From assembly GCA_024710905.1 (NCBI GenBank), contig JANJTV010000076.1, forward strand, positions 1 through 64,000: 64,000 nucleotides of DNA, in the 5' to 3' direction. This DNA comes from Anaerolineales bacterium (GTDB lineage: Bacteria > Chloroflexota > Anaerolineae > Anaerolineales > Villigracilaceae). Below the pieces are notes generated by a model, which saw only the letters and a program-made list of their open reading frames with translations, searched no databases and was not told the DNA's origin. Position numbers and translations under genes: made by a program. Numbering within the stretch: the stretch's first letter is position 1; each line of letters opens with the position of its first letter. Of the stretch, positions 44,693 through 53,204 are shown piece after piece.

Positions 44693-46063
44693 TTACGCCA
44701 GATTAAATAAGAAATGAACCAACGCTTTTGTGCCGTTGTGCCAGGAGGGCAGGTCAAGTTTTTCATTGGGCGCATGCAGGTTGTCATCCGGCAGGCCAAA
44801 ACCGGTCAGCACCGATTCCATGCCAAGGATCTTCTGCATGTAACCCACCACCGGCACAGAGCCGCCCTCGCGCTTGAAGTACGGGCGTTTGCCCCAAACG
44901 GTCTCAAACGCTTTGGCCAGGGCTTGTGCGCCGGGGAGATTAATATCAGAAATGGAGGCCGCACCACCTGCAAACATGACCACTTCCCATGTTACGGTCT
45001 TGGGGGCATTCTTCTCCAGATACGCCAGCAGTTGCTGGTGCACTTCCTTGGGATCCTGGTCTGGTACCAGGCGCATCGACACCTTGGCCATGGCCTTGGC
45101 GGGCAGCACAGTTTTGGAACCTTCGCCAACAAAGCCGGAAAGGAAACCATTTACATCCAGGGTCGGCCGTGCGCCAATCCGCTCGACAGTCGTATAGCCT
45201 TTTTCGCCATACACTTCGGGAACACCCGTCAGGGCCTTCGTCTTTTCATCGGTAATTGGCAGGCGGGCCAGTTCAGCGCGTTCTTCCGCAGGAAGCTCAC
45301 GCACCCGGTCATAAAAACCAGGCAAGGTAATGCGGCCATCCCTGTCGTGCATCCCGGCCACCAGTTCAGCCAGCACAATGGCCGGGTTATGCACCGCGCC
45401 ACCATAAATGCCTGAGTGCAGGTCACTGGCCGGACCCTGCACACGGATTTCAAAGTAGGCTAGGCCGCGCAGGCCGTACGTCAGGGTTGGTTCATCGCGC
45501 GCCAGCATGCCCGAATCCGGGTTCAGACAGAAATCAGCTTTTAGCAATTCCTTGTGCTGTTCCAGGAATTTCGGCAGGGAAGGCGAACCGATCTCTTCTT
45601 CACCTTCCAGAATCCACTTGACGTTCACCGGCAGGCTGCCTGTCTTGACAATCGATTCAACTGCATTAAAACAGGCCGCATCCTGGCCTTTCATGTCCGA
45701 AGCGCCACGTCCCATCATGCGGTCACCATCCACCCTGCCGCTGAAGGGGTCATCGCGCCACAGTTCGATCGGGTCCACAGGCTGCACATCATAATGGCCA
45801 TAAATCAGCACGGTCGGTTTGCCCGGCGCGCCCAGCCATTCACCATACACCACCGGGTGCAGGTCGGTTGGCAGGATCTGAACGTTATTCATCCCCAAGC
45901 TTTTCAGGCGGTTGGCCACCCAGTCGGCAGCCTGCTGCATCTGCGGTTTGTGTTCCGGGCTGGTGGAGATGCTCGGGATGGCAACAAATTCCTGCAGGTT
46001 CTTTTCAAAGTCGCGTTCATGCTGACGGGCATAGTCCAGCGCCGCCTGTCGGTGGTCAGTCAT
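44693..46063 (-). CDS. M20-family dipeptidase
   Basis: A 456-residue zinc peptidase of the dipeptidase/CNDP type. Metal and catalytic residues: LIYGHYDVQPVDP (His, catalytic Asp), MGRGASDMKGQ (bridging Asp), ILEGEEEIGSPSLP (catalytic Glu plus ligand), CLNPDSG and, near the end, LPDDNLHAPNEKLDL (His). ATG 46063 follows AGGAGGA; longer in-frame starts run into the preceding gene. It probably cleaves short peptides, perhaps those taken up with the solute-binding protein encoded upstream. Confidence 0.92.
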   Translation of the reverse strand: MTDHRQAALDYARQHERDFEKNLQEFVAIPSISTSPEHKPQMQQAADWVANRLKSLGMNNVQILPTDLHPVVYGEWLGAPGKPTVLIYGHYDVQPVDPIELWRDDPFSGRVDGDRMMGRGASDMKGQDAACFNAVESIVKTGSLPVNVKWILEGEEEIGSPSLPKFLEQHKELLKADFCLNPDSGMLARDEPTLTYGLRGLAYFEIRVQGPASDLHSGIYGGAVHNPAIVLAELVAGMHDRDGRITLPGFYDRVRELPAEERAELARLPITDEKTKALTGVPEVYGEKGYTTVERIGARPTLDVNGFLSGFVGEGSKTVLPAKAMAKVSMRLVPDQDPKEVHQQLLAYLEKNAPKTVTWEVVMFAGGAASISDINLPGAQALAKAFETVWGKRPYFKREGGSVPVVGYMQKILGMESVLTGFGLPDDNLHAPNEKLDLPSWHNGTKALVHFLFNLA

Positions 46064-46077
46064 CAGTTCCTCCTGGG

Positions 46078-46602
46078 TTAGTGTTTTACGTACAAAAACC
46101 AAAATTCGTGCGGCGCAAACGCCGAACGGAATATTTCCAGCCAGATAAACTCCCCGTCCCCAACCTGCCTGCGCAGGGCCGCATCCAACTGGTCCAACTG
46201 TGCCCACTCGGGGAGGTCAGGTACTTCATTTTTTAAGAGTTGCAGGATGGTGCGCTGGCGGGCTTCGTTGGCATACGCGGGCAGGGAGGTGTTCGGGGCA
46301 AATTTCACATCAGACAGGTATTGCGACCAAAGCCTAAGGCGGCTGGTCGTTTCCCTGGCTGCTTTCCGCTCCCAGGCCACACGCCATTTGCGTTTTACAT
46401 CCTCCACAGCCTGGAGATAATTGCTCGCCTCGGCAGGGTGGGTCTGCCCCAGGCGCTTGGTGGCAAGCAGGATATTGCCGGGCGTCAGACGGTACACACC
46501 GCGGCTGACCGCCCAGTAAAGTTCTTCCGAGAGGAGGTAGTCCTGCATCAGAGGCAGGGCTTCTTCCAAAAAAGTCAGGTCTTGTTGTTCTTCAAAATCC
46601 AT
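46078..46602 (-). CDS. Hypothetical protein, helical
   Basis: A 174-residue soluble protein, mostly helical and rich in Leu, Arg, Trp and Glu (EQQDLTFLEEALPLMQDYLLSEELYWAV, RKWRVAWERKAARETTSRLRLWSQYL). It contains no signal peptide and no motif I recognise. It lies one base after the solute-binding protein and 14 bases before the M20 peptidase, so the three are likely one operon. Confidence 0.7.
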   Translation of the reverse strand: MDFEEQQDLTFLEEALPLMQDYLLSEELYWAVSRGVYRLTPGNILLATKRLGQTHPAEASNYLQAVEDVKRKWRVAWERKAARETTSRLRLWSQYLSDVKFAPNTSLPAYANEARQRTILQLLKNEVPDLPEWAQLDQLDAALRRQVGDGEFIWLEIFRSAFAPHEFWFLYVKH

Positions 46603-46603
46603 T

Positions 46604-48295
46604 TCAGGGTTGCGCTTCCGCCGATTCTTCCGCCCCGCGCCGGGTCACCAGGTACCACTCGCCAATCGTCAGGAAGCGATCACTGGTATCAAACAACGGG
46701 GGAACCTGCACGCCAAGTACCTGCTGGCTGACCCCATAACTATAGACAGGATAATACAACGGTAGGGCTGGCAGTTCACGGCCAAATACCACCTGGAAGT
46801 TGCGATACAGGCGGGTGCGGAAATCAAAATCGGTATTAATGCGCGCCTGCTCCAAGTACTCACTGGCCGTGCGGTTATCCCAACCGGTGTAATTTTGTCC
46901 GCTGGTGGCTTCGAACTGGTGCCAGAAGGGGTAGGGATCCGGGTCTGGCAGGCGCGCAAGGTTCAAATCCACCAGTGCAGCCTGGTAACCGCGAGTCATG
47001 ATCCACTCATTGACCATCTGCTCATAAGGCAGGGCTTCCAGTGTCACGCGCACACCCACCTGCGCCCAGGTCTCCTGGATGGATTGGGCAATGGCTGTAT
47101 GCAGCGCATCATCCGGGTGCACCAGGCTGAATTCCAACAGGTTTCCGCTTTCATCCGCACGTACATCCCCGCCCGCAGATGGAATTTGATATCCTGCACG
47201 CTTTAACAAATCAATGGCCGCCTGCGGATCATAGGTCAGTTGCTCGGTATTTTCGTAATAGGCCCAAGTGCCGGGAAAAATCGGCCCGTGCGCCACAATC
47301 CCTTGCCCGCCCAACAGGCGGTCCACAATGCGCTGGCGATTAATAGCCAGTAACAGCGCCCGACGCAAGTCGGGGTCTTTCAGGAACGGCTTCTCAGGGG
47401 AATTATGGTTCAGCAGCACCATGCTCATCTCGGGCAGGCGGCCGGTATAAACAGAAAGGGTCGGTTCGGCCAGCGCCATGGGCAGCACGTCCGGAGTGAT
47501 CTGGCTGATCGCCAGAACCTCGCCTTCCCGGAAGGCAGCCAGGGCAGCATCCGAGGATGGGTAATAACGGAACACCACCTGCTGGATGAACGGCTTCTGG
47601 CCGTAATAATCGGTAAACAGGCTCAACTCCACGCCTGTCACTTGCCCGCCGGAAACCACCAGGCGGTCAAACTTGTATGGCCCGCTGCCAACCGGGTTGA
47701 GGTTGAACTCCGCGGCAGGGATTTGGTCCGGCGGGATGCTCCCCAGCAGGTGTTGCGGCAGCACACCAAACGTCAGGTAATCCAGGAAAGGCGCATATGG
47801 CTCAGGCAGGACAAATTGAAGGGTCTTGTCATTCAGTCGTTTAATCTGAACCTGCTTCCACAGGTCGCGAACATCCAGTGGGAAGAAAGTGACATCATTT
47901 TTGATCAACTCGATCGTAAAGATGACGTCATCACTGGTCACAGGCTGCCCGTCGTGCCAGATCGCATTCGGGCGGATGGAAAAATTGTAAATCGTGCCGT
48001 CCTGCGAAACACCCCACGACTCCGCCAAGTCTGGCATTGGCATGCCGCGGGAATCAAAGCGAATCAAACCGCTAAAGATCAAGCGGTCAATATCGCGATC
48101 AGCCGGGTTGTTCAGGTCGAGCAGCGGGTTCAGGCGGCTGATCGAACCGATCAACGCTTCAGAGTAAATCCCCCCGGTGGCAGGTTGTGGCACGAACGAA
48201 ACCGCCTGGGTGCCTGCATCCTGTGTAAATAGCAGGACGGCCACAAACAGCAGGGTCACAATGACAACAAGGAGTTGTAAACGGAGTTTTTTCAT
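46604..48295 (-). CDS. Peptide-type ABC transporter solute-binding protein
   Basis: A 563-residue extracytoplasmic protein of the SBP_bac_5 (DppA/OppA) family. It begins with a membrane anchor or signal (LQLLVVIVTLLFVAVLLFTQ). Typical stretches are PDLAESWGVSQDGTIYNFSIRPNAIWHDGQPVTSDDVIFTIEL, NPVGSGPYKF and RRALLLAINRQRIVDRLLGGQG. No Cys lipobox is evident, so it may stay anchored by the helix. Permease and ATPase genes are not adjacent. ATG 48295 lacks a strong Shine-Dalgarno sequence. Confidence 0.9.
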   Translation of the reverse strand: MKKLRLQLLVVIVTLLFVAVLLFTQDAGTQAVSFVPQPATGGIYSEALIGSISRLNPLLDLNNPADRDIDRLIFSGLIRFDSRGMPMPDLAESWGVSQDGTIYNFSIRPNAIWHDGQPVTSDDVIFTIELIKNDVTFFPLDVRDLWKQVQIKRLNDKTLQFVLPEPYAPFLDYLTFGVLPQHLLGSIPPDQIPAAEFNLNPVGSGPYKFDRLVVSGGQVTGVELSLFTDYYGQKPFIQQVVFRYYPSSDAALAAFREGEVLAISQITPDVLPMALAEPTLSVYTGRLPEMSMVLLNHNSPEKPFLKDPDLRRALLLAINRQRIVDRLLGGQGIVAHGPIFPGTWAYYENTEQLTYDPQAAIDLLKRAGYQIPSAGGDVRADESGNLLEFSLVHPDDALHTAIAQSIQETWAQVGVRVTLEALPYEQMVNEWIMTRGYQAALVDLNLARLPDPDPYPFWHQFEATSGQNYTGWDNRTASEYLEQARINTDFDFRTRLYRNFQVVFGRELPALPLYYPVYSYGVSQQVLGVQVPPLFDTSDRFLTIGEWYLVTRRGAEESAEAQP

Positions 48296-48312
48296 GAGAG
48301 TGGATTGAAAAG

Positions 48313-48364
48313 AAGGCCCGCGTCCCTGCCAGCCTAGCAATGGCTCAGGCCAGGGCGGGGCCTT
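48313..48364 (-). terminator. Terminator of secG
   Basis: AAGGCCCCGCCCTG and its imperfect partner CAGGGACGCGGGCCTT (minus-strand reading) form a long stem, followed by CTTTTC. Confidence 0.65.
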
Positions 48365-48388
48365 CCTTCTATTCAATGGGTACGAGGA

Positions 48389-48613
48389 CTATAGCCCCAG
48401 CACCAGGGCCAGGATGGCCAGCACAAAGAACAAGATGCTCAGCGCGATCGTCGCCCCAAACAGGGTTTTCTCGATGCCGCGCCGGGCCGTGAACACAGTA
48501 CCGGTATCGGCGCCCGTCAGGCCACCCAAACCAGCACCCTTGCTCTGCAAAATGACACTTGCAATCAGAGCCAGGGAAGTAATTACCAAACCAATGTCGA
48601 TAAACGTTTCCAT
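48389..48613 (-). CDS. secG: Protein translocase subunit SecG
   Basis: A 74-residue two-helix subunit of the SecYEG channel. It shows the family signature VILQSKGAGLGGLTGADTGTVFTARRGIEKTLFGATIAL, in which QSK-GAGL and the RRG-EK loop are diagnostic. GGAGG precedes the ATG. A divergent promoter region separates it from the PHP gene. Confidence 0.95.
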   Translation of the reverse strand: METFIDIGLVITSLALIASVILQSKGAGLGGLTGADTGTVFTARRGIEKTLFGATIALSILFFVLAILALVLGL

Positions 48614-48648
48614 TCGGATGTTTTGCCTCCTGCAAAATTAGCGCGGAC

Positions 48649-48656
48649 ATTATAAT
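48649..48656. promoter_or_regulatory. Shared -10 region for secG and the PHP gene
   Basis: ATTATAAT reads as TATAAT on both strands. It lies 35 bases before the secG ATG and 36 before the PHP ATG. Confidence 0.5.
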
Positions 48657-48692
48657 TGCCAACAATCGAAATCGTCAACCACGAGGGATTTA

Positions 48693-49757
48693 ATGGAAGA
48701 ACTGGTCGTAAACCTGCACATGCACACCCGCTATTCCGATGGTTCCGGCAGCCACGCCGACATCGCCCGCGCTGCCCTGCAAACCGGGCTGGACGTGGTC
48801 ATTGTTACTGATCATAACATCTATGTCGAAGGGCGTGACCAGTACTTTCGGGAAGGCAAACACCGCCTGCTCATGCTGATCGGCGAGGAAGTCCACGACC
48901 AGGCCCGCGACCCGCAACGCAACCACCTGCTGGTCTTTGGCGCGCGCCGCGAACTGGCTACTTTTGCAGACAAGCCGCAAAACCTGATCGACAACACCCG
49001 CAAAGCCGGTGGAATCTGCTTCCTGGCCCACCCTCACGACGCCGAGAGCAAACCCATCCACGAAACGGGCATCGCCTGGGAAGACTGGTCTGTCACCAAC
49101 TATAACGGCATCGAGTTATGGAATGGCCTGAGCGAACTAAAAGAAGTTTCGCCCACCCTGGCCCATTTTGTCTTCCACGCCTACCTGCCCCACCTGGTGG
49201 GCCGCAGCCCAAACCCGCTCACACTTGCCAAATGGGATGAACTGCTCGCCAGCGGCCAGCGCGTGGTTGCCATTGGCGGCTCAGACGCGCACGCCTGGCC
49301 TGCCAGCCTAGGCCCGCTCAAAGGCATCATCTACCCCTACGAATTCCATTTCAAGACCATCAACACCCACATCCTGACCGACTCTCCCCTGACCGGCAAC
49401 CTGGAAAAAGACTCGAAAATGGTCTACGACGCCCTCTCCAGCGGGCATTGCTTCGTCGCCTACGACCTGCCCGGCAGCACCCGCGGATTCCGGTTTTCGG
49501 CCCAGGGCGCGACTGCCCGCGCCATCATGGGCGATGAGATCGAATTGGAAGGCGGGGTCACCTTGCAGGCCAAGCTGCCCCAACCTGCTGACATTCACCT
49601 GCTCAGGGACGGCAAAGTCATCCAACGCTGGCGCGATCGCGACATCTTCTCCTACATCGCCACCCAGCCCGGCGCCTACCGCGTGGAGGCCTATCGCCCT
49701 TACCTTGGCCGCATGCGTGGCTGGGTGTATTCCAATCCCATTTACATTCGGGAATAG
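48693..49757 (+). CDS. PHP-domain phosphoesterase
   Basis: A 354-residue metal-dependent hydrolase. The PHP motifs are NLHMHTRYSDGSG (His-x-His), VIVTDHNIYVEG (Asp-His), LIGEEVHD (Glu), FLAHPHD (His) and AIGGSDAHAWP (Asp-x-His). The C-terminal 100 residues form a beta-rich extension (LEGGVTLQAKLPQPADIHLLRDG). Related proteins hydrolyse phosphoesters such as nucleoside bisphosphates or DNA ends; the actual substrate is not evident. It is 3 bases upstream of the amidase gene. Confidence 0.9.
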   Translation: MEELVVNLHMHTRYSDGSGSHADIARAALQTGLDVVIVTDHNIYVEGRDQYFREGKHRLLMLIGEEVHDQARDPQRNHLLVFGARRELATFADKPQNLIDNTRKAGGICFLAHPHDAESKPIHETGIAWEDWSVTNYNGIELWNGLSELKEVSPTLAHFVFHAYLPHLVGRSPNPLTLAKWDELLASGQRVVAIGGSDAHAWPASLGPLKGIIYPYEFHFKTINTHILTDSPLTGNLEKDSKMVYDALSSGHCFVAYDLPGSTRGFRFSAQGATARAIMGDEIELEGGVTLQAKLPQPADIHLLRDGKVIQRWRDRDIFSYIATQPGAYRVEAYRPYLGRMRGWVYSNPIYIRE

Positions 49758-49760
49758 GCC

Positions 49761-51107
49761 ATGGATTCTTCCACACTGACGATGGAAACCACCCGGCAGG
49801 CGCTTGCCTCGGGCGAATTGACCCCGGGCGGGCTCACCCGGACCTTGCTCACCATCATTGAAGCCAAAAACCCCACCCTGAACGCCTTTGTACAAACGAT
49901 CGACCCGGAGACCCTTGCTGACAAACCATATAACAGCCAACTCTCACTTTCCGGCGTTCCCATCGCCATCAAGGACCTGATCGACCTGGCAGGCTGGCCC
50001 ACCAAAGCCGGTTCACCAAAGTTCTTTGGCAACCCGCCCGCCGCCAAAGATGCCGCGGTCACAGAAAAACTCAAATCCGCCGGGGCCATACTGCTCGGCA
50101 AAACCAATACGCATGAAATCGCCCTGGGCATCACGGGGATCAACCCGCACACTGGGCCAGTTCGCAATCCGCACGATCCGCAGCGCATCACTGGCGGATC
50201 CTCCAGCGGCTCGGCGGCGGCGGTCGCAGCGGGGATGTGCATTGCCGCGCTGGGTAGTGACACAGGCGGGTCGGTTCGCATCCCAGCGGCGTTGTGCGGT
50301 GTGGTCGGCCTGAAACCGACCTACGGACGGGTCAGCACCCGTGGCGTGCTGCCGCTTTCCTGGAACCTGGACCACATTGGCCCAATCACCAAGACCGCCA
50401 AAGATGCCGCCCTCCTGCTTAATGTACTGGCAGGCTACGACCCACGCGACCCCGGCAGCATTAACCATTCAACCGAAGATTACTACGCGAATATTACAGG
50501 CGGCGTGGCTGGTTGGCGGGTGGCCCTGGCAGCCGGGGAATATATCGATGAAAGCGATGCAGAGATACTGGCCGCCTTAAACCAGGCTGCAGAATTATTG
50601 AAAGCCCTCGGTGCAACCGTCACCCCGGTTGAAATTGTCCGCCTACGCGAGTGCGCCGCAGCCAACGGCACGATGGTCATTGCCGACGCAGCTGCCTTCC
50701 ACAGGGACAGGCTGGCCGAACACCCGGACTGGTTCGGCGAGGACGTACGCACCCGATTGGAAAAAGGCCGTGCGGTGACCTCCACCGAATATGCCCTGGC
50801 GCGCCGCACCCAGCAGGAGATGAAACACTATTTCAGCTTATTCTTTGAAGAATACGACCTGCTCCTGCTGCCTACCACCGCCACCAGCGCCGCAAAAATC
50901 GAAGGGCTGGATTCAGCCACTTTTGCCCCCAAAATGACCCGCTTCACCGCGCCATTCAACCTGACAGGCCTGCCCGCCCTGTCGCTGCCGTTGGGAAAAA
51001 CACCAGCCGGGATGCCGCTTGGAATTCAGCTGGTCAGCGAGGCGTGGGGGGAGGCGAAACTGCTACGCGCTGCTTATGCGCTGGAACAGGCGAATCGTTC
51101 CAAATAA
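49761..51107 (+). CDS. Amidase signature family protein
   Basis: A 448-residue amidase. The catalytic triad is visible: Lys in VPIAIKDLIDLAG, the cis-Ser in TGGSSSGSAAAVAAG and the nucleophile Ser in LGSDTGGSVRIPAALCG. It resembles GatA of the Glu-tRNA amidotransferase, but there is no gatB or gatC beside it, and family members also cleave free amides. Assignment as a general amidase is safer. Confidence 0.9.
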   Translation: MDSSTLTMETTRQALASGELTPGGLTRTLLTIIEAKNPTLNAFVQTIDPETLADKPYNSQLSLSGVPIAIKDLIDLAGWPTKAGSPKFFGNPPAAKDAAVTEKLKSAGAILLGKTNTHEIALGITGINPHTGPVRNPHDPQRITGGSSSGSAAAVAAGMCIAALGSDTGGSVRIPAALCGVVGLKPTYGRVSTRGVLPLSWNLDHIGPITKTAKDAALLLNVLAGYDPRDPGSINHSTEDYYANITGGVAGWRVALAAGEYIDESDAEILAALNQAAELLKALGATVTPVEIVRLRECAAANGTMVIADAAAFHRDRLAEHPDWFGEDVRTRLEKGRAVTSTEYALARRTQQEMKHYFSLFFEEYDLLLLPTTATSAAKIEGLDSATFAPKMTRFTAPFNLTGLPALSLPLGKTPAGMPLGIQLVSEAWGEAKLLRAAYALEQANRSK

Positions 51108-51138
51108 AATCCCGCCATGATAAATCAAGACGGGATTT
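51107..51138. terminator. Terminator between convergent genes
   Basis: AAATCCCG (51107-51114) pairs with CGGGATTT (51131-51138); it follows the amidase and faces the SUMF1-like gene. Confidence 0.6.
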
Positions 51139-51161
51139 CTTATCCATGACATCCTGATCTT

Positions 51162-52958
51162 TTACGGTCCAGCACAATATCCGCCAGCCGCGCCGACCGG
51201 GGAGGAAACCCAGGTGCAGCCAAAATTCGATTGCGCCATGCAGTCCCCGAAGGTGGTGAACTGGCAGCAGTAACAAGTCTGGGGCGGCGGCTCGTGAGGG
51301 GTCGGGGTTGGACAAACCGGTATGTACACCTGACCGGTGTTGCACAGGTTGGGCAGGTACTCATACAACACACAGGAATTGGTGCAGTCGCTCCACACGT
51401 AACCGATCGGGCAGAATAACTCTGGCATCTCGACCTGGCAGCAATCTTCATCCGGGTCGTAAACTGTGCCGCCCCAGCAATACGAGTCACAAACCCCGAG
51501 GTGGGCATCGCGATAGTAAGGGACCATGCAACTGTCCAGCGGCCAGCAAATATCAAAATCCGTCCAGAGCATGAAGCCCGCCGGGCAGCCGCTGGCAGAA
51601 GGCAAAGGCACACAGCCAATTTCTGTGAAAACAAACCCCGCAGGGCAGCCACCCCCTTCATCGACCCGCGGCAGCACGTCATCGCAATAGCCCAGTTCAG
51701 GGTTGAACACGTAGCCATCCGGGCAGGTTGCTTCAGGGTCAGGGATGGGCGGGCCTGTTCTCTCACGACAAACCCGGACATCTGGTGTGCTCCCCTGGTG
51801 CAGGATCGCCCCGTAGCAACTATATTTGCCGAGCGCATAGGGCGAACAGGTCAAATTTATTTCATCAATTTTGGCATCGTAGGTATAGTTCAGCAAATCA
51901 TCTTCGGAGCCAAAGACGGTGAAATTGACACCGGTAAACTGGCCTTTCTCGCGTTCTTCACAATACCCTTCGATATCGAAATCCCATGCCACGGGCGGGG
52001 TGGGGTCAGAAGGCGAACCACCAGAACGAACAAGGGGCACCACGCAAAACGGGGCTGGCGCGCGGCCCGTAAGCACACATCGAAAACCAAGGTCCGGGCG
52101 GTGTTCGTCGGGCTGCTCCGCAAAACGCAATGCTGCATCAAGTTCATCCGCGACCGAAGCATATCCACCGCCACGAATCACCCGATGCGTACCAATTTCT
52201 GGCCCCCGGGGGTTGGAGGCCGGTGAAACCAGGTAGTACTCTTCGGCATACCAATCAGAGACCCATTCAAACACATTCCCGGTCATATCATCCAGTTTAT
52301 ATGGACTGATCCCAAACGGGTAACTGGCTACCGCTGCCGGGCCAACCGGCTCGATACAGCCGTTGTAATTTGCCAATTCGCATGTCGGCTCAGTGTTTCC
52401 CCACGGGTAAAGCCGGGCGTCCACACCGCGCGAGGATTTTTCCCACTCCGCTTCAGTGGGCAGGCGCGCATCGATCCACAGGCAATAGGCTTGCGCCTGC
52501 TCCCACGAGACATTCACGACCGGGGAATCCAATTTTGCAGGGTCGGCATACCAATCCGGCTCGCCTGCTTCTGTCACGGGAGGGGAACATTGCCCGGCAG
52601 CCACACAGGCACCATATTGCTGGTTGGTTACCTCGGTGCGCTGGATCCAAAACCCGAACAGGGAAACAGCATGGGCAGGAGAGTAATCCGCGCCACCGGG
52701 CACATCCCGACCCATAACAAATTCCCCGCCCGGCACATAGACAAACTCGCTTTGGTCAAACCAGGTCAGGGTTGTCCCGGCCGGGGGTTCTTCCGGCATT
52801 CCTTCCGGCTCCTCGTCAGGAATGGATGTGGCCAGTTCAACTTCGACGGCTGGCTCCAGGCTCTCATCATTCCCGGTCACCGGGATAACCGGTGAAGGCC
52901 AGCTGCAACCGGAAAACAGGAATAACCCGGCAATAAGGAGGGCGCAAATCCGTTTCAT
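51162..52958 (-). CDS. SUMF1-like lipoprotein with Cys-rich repeats
   Basis: A 598-residue surface lipoprotein. The signal ends at LFLFSGC (Cys18). After an acidic linker, residues about 70-300 form a formylglycine-generating-enzyme-like domain (FVMGRDVPGGADYSPAHAVSL, RLPTEAEWEKSSRG, YPWGNTEP, NVFEWVSDWY, GFRCVL). The segment RGGGYASVADELDAALRF lacks the catalytic Cys pair, so it is probably a binding domain. The last 300 residues hold many Cys and repeats starting CPxGF/Y (CPDGYVFN, CPAGFVFT, CPAGFMLW, CPIGYVWS). AAAGGAG precedes ATG 52958. Confidence 0.85.
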   Translation of the reverse strand: MKRICALLIAGLFLFSGCSWPSPVIPVTGNDESLEPAVEVELATSIPDEEPEGMPEEPPAGTTLTWFDQSEFVYVPGGEFVMGRDVPGGADYSPAHAVSLFGFWIQRTEVTNQQYGACVAAGQCSPPVTEAGEPDWYADPAKLDSPVVNVSWEQAQAYCLWIDARLPTEAEWEKSSRGVDARLYPWGNTEPTCELANYNGCIEPVGPAAVASYPFGISPYKLDDMTGNVFEWVSDWYAEEYYLVSPASNPRGPEIGTHRVIRGGGYASVADELDAALRFAEQPDEHRPDLGFRCVLTGRAPAPFCVVPLVRSGGSPSDPTPPVAWDFDIEGYCEEREKGQFTGVNFTVFGSEDDLLNYTYDAKIDEINLTCSPYALGKYSCYGAILHQGSTPDVRVCRERTGPPIPDPEATCPDGYVFNPELGYCDDVLPRVDEGGGCPAGFVFTEIGCVPLPSASGCPAGFMLWTDFDICWPLDSCMVPYYRDAHLGVCDSYCWGGTVYDPDEDCCQVEMPELFCPIGYVWSDCTNSCVLYEYLPNLCNTGQVYIPVCPTPTPHEPPPQTCYCCQFTTFGDCMAQSNFGCTWVSSPVGAAGGYCAGP

Positions 52959-52994
52959 GACAGGGCTCCTTTCACTGCGGTCAGGCATAAATTA

Positions 52995-53025
52995 AACAGA
53001 CCCCACCGCCGGGGTGAGGCCTGTT
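52995..53025 (-). terminator. Weak hairpin in the 52959-53204 gap
   Basis: Outer AACAG/CTGTT and inner ACCCC/GGGGT pairs, with TTTAATTT following on the minus strand. It may end the acyl-CoA synthetase transcript. The rest of this 246-base gap shows no gene. Confidence 0.4.
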
Positions 53026-53204
53026 ATGGTATGTTCTAATTACTCTCGCCCAAGGGCGGCATCTAGACGACCAATATTTTCAATTTCATTATAGCCACTC
53101 TAAAACGGAAAACATCCTTACAGGTTTGGGACCCTGCAATAACCAAATACGGACAAACAGTAAACTCTCCTTAGGGTTCACAAACGTAGGTCGGGAAGTA
53201 CAGG

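Noticed and set aside
48693-49757. PHP protein as histidinol-phosphatase
   Set aside because: No his genes nearby, and it has a beta-rich C-terminal extension not typical of HisK-type phosphatases.
49761-51107. GatA subunit of the tRNA amidotransferase
   Set aside because: No gatB or gatC is beside it; the motifs are shared by all amidase-signature enzymes.
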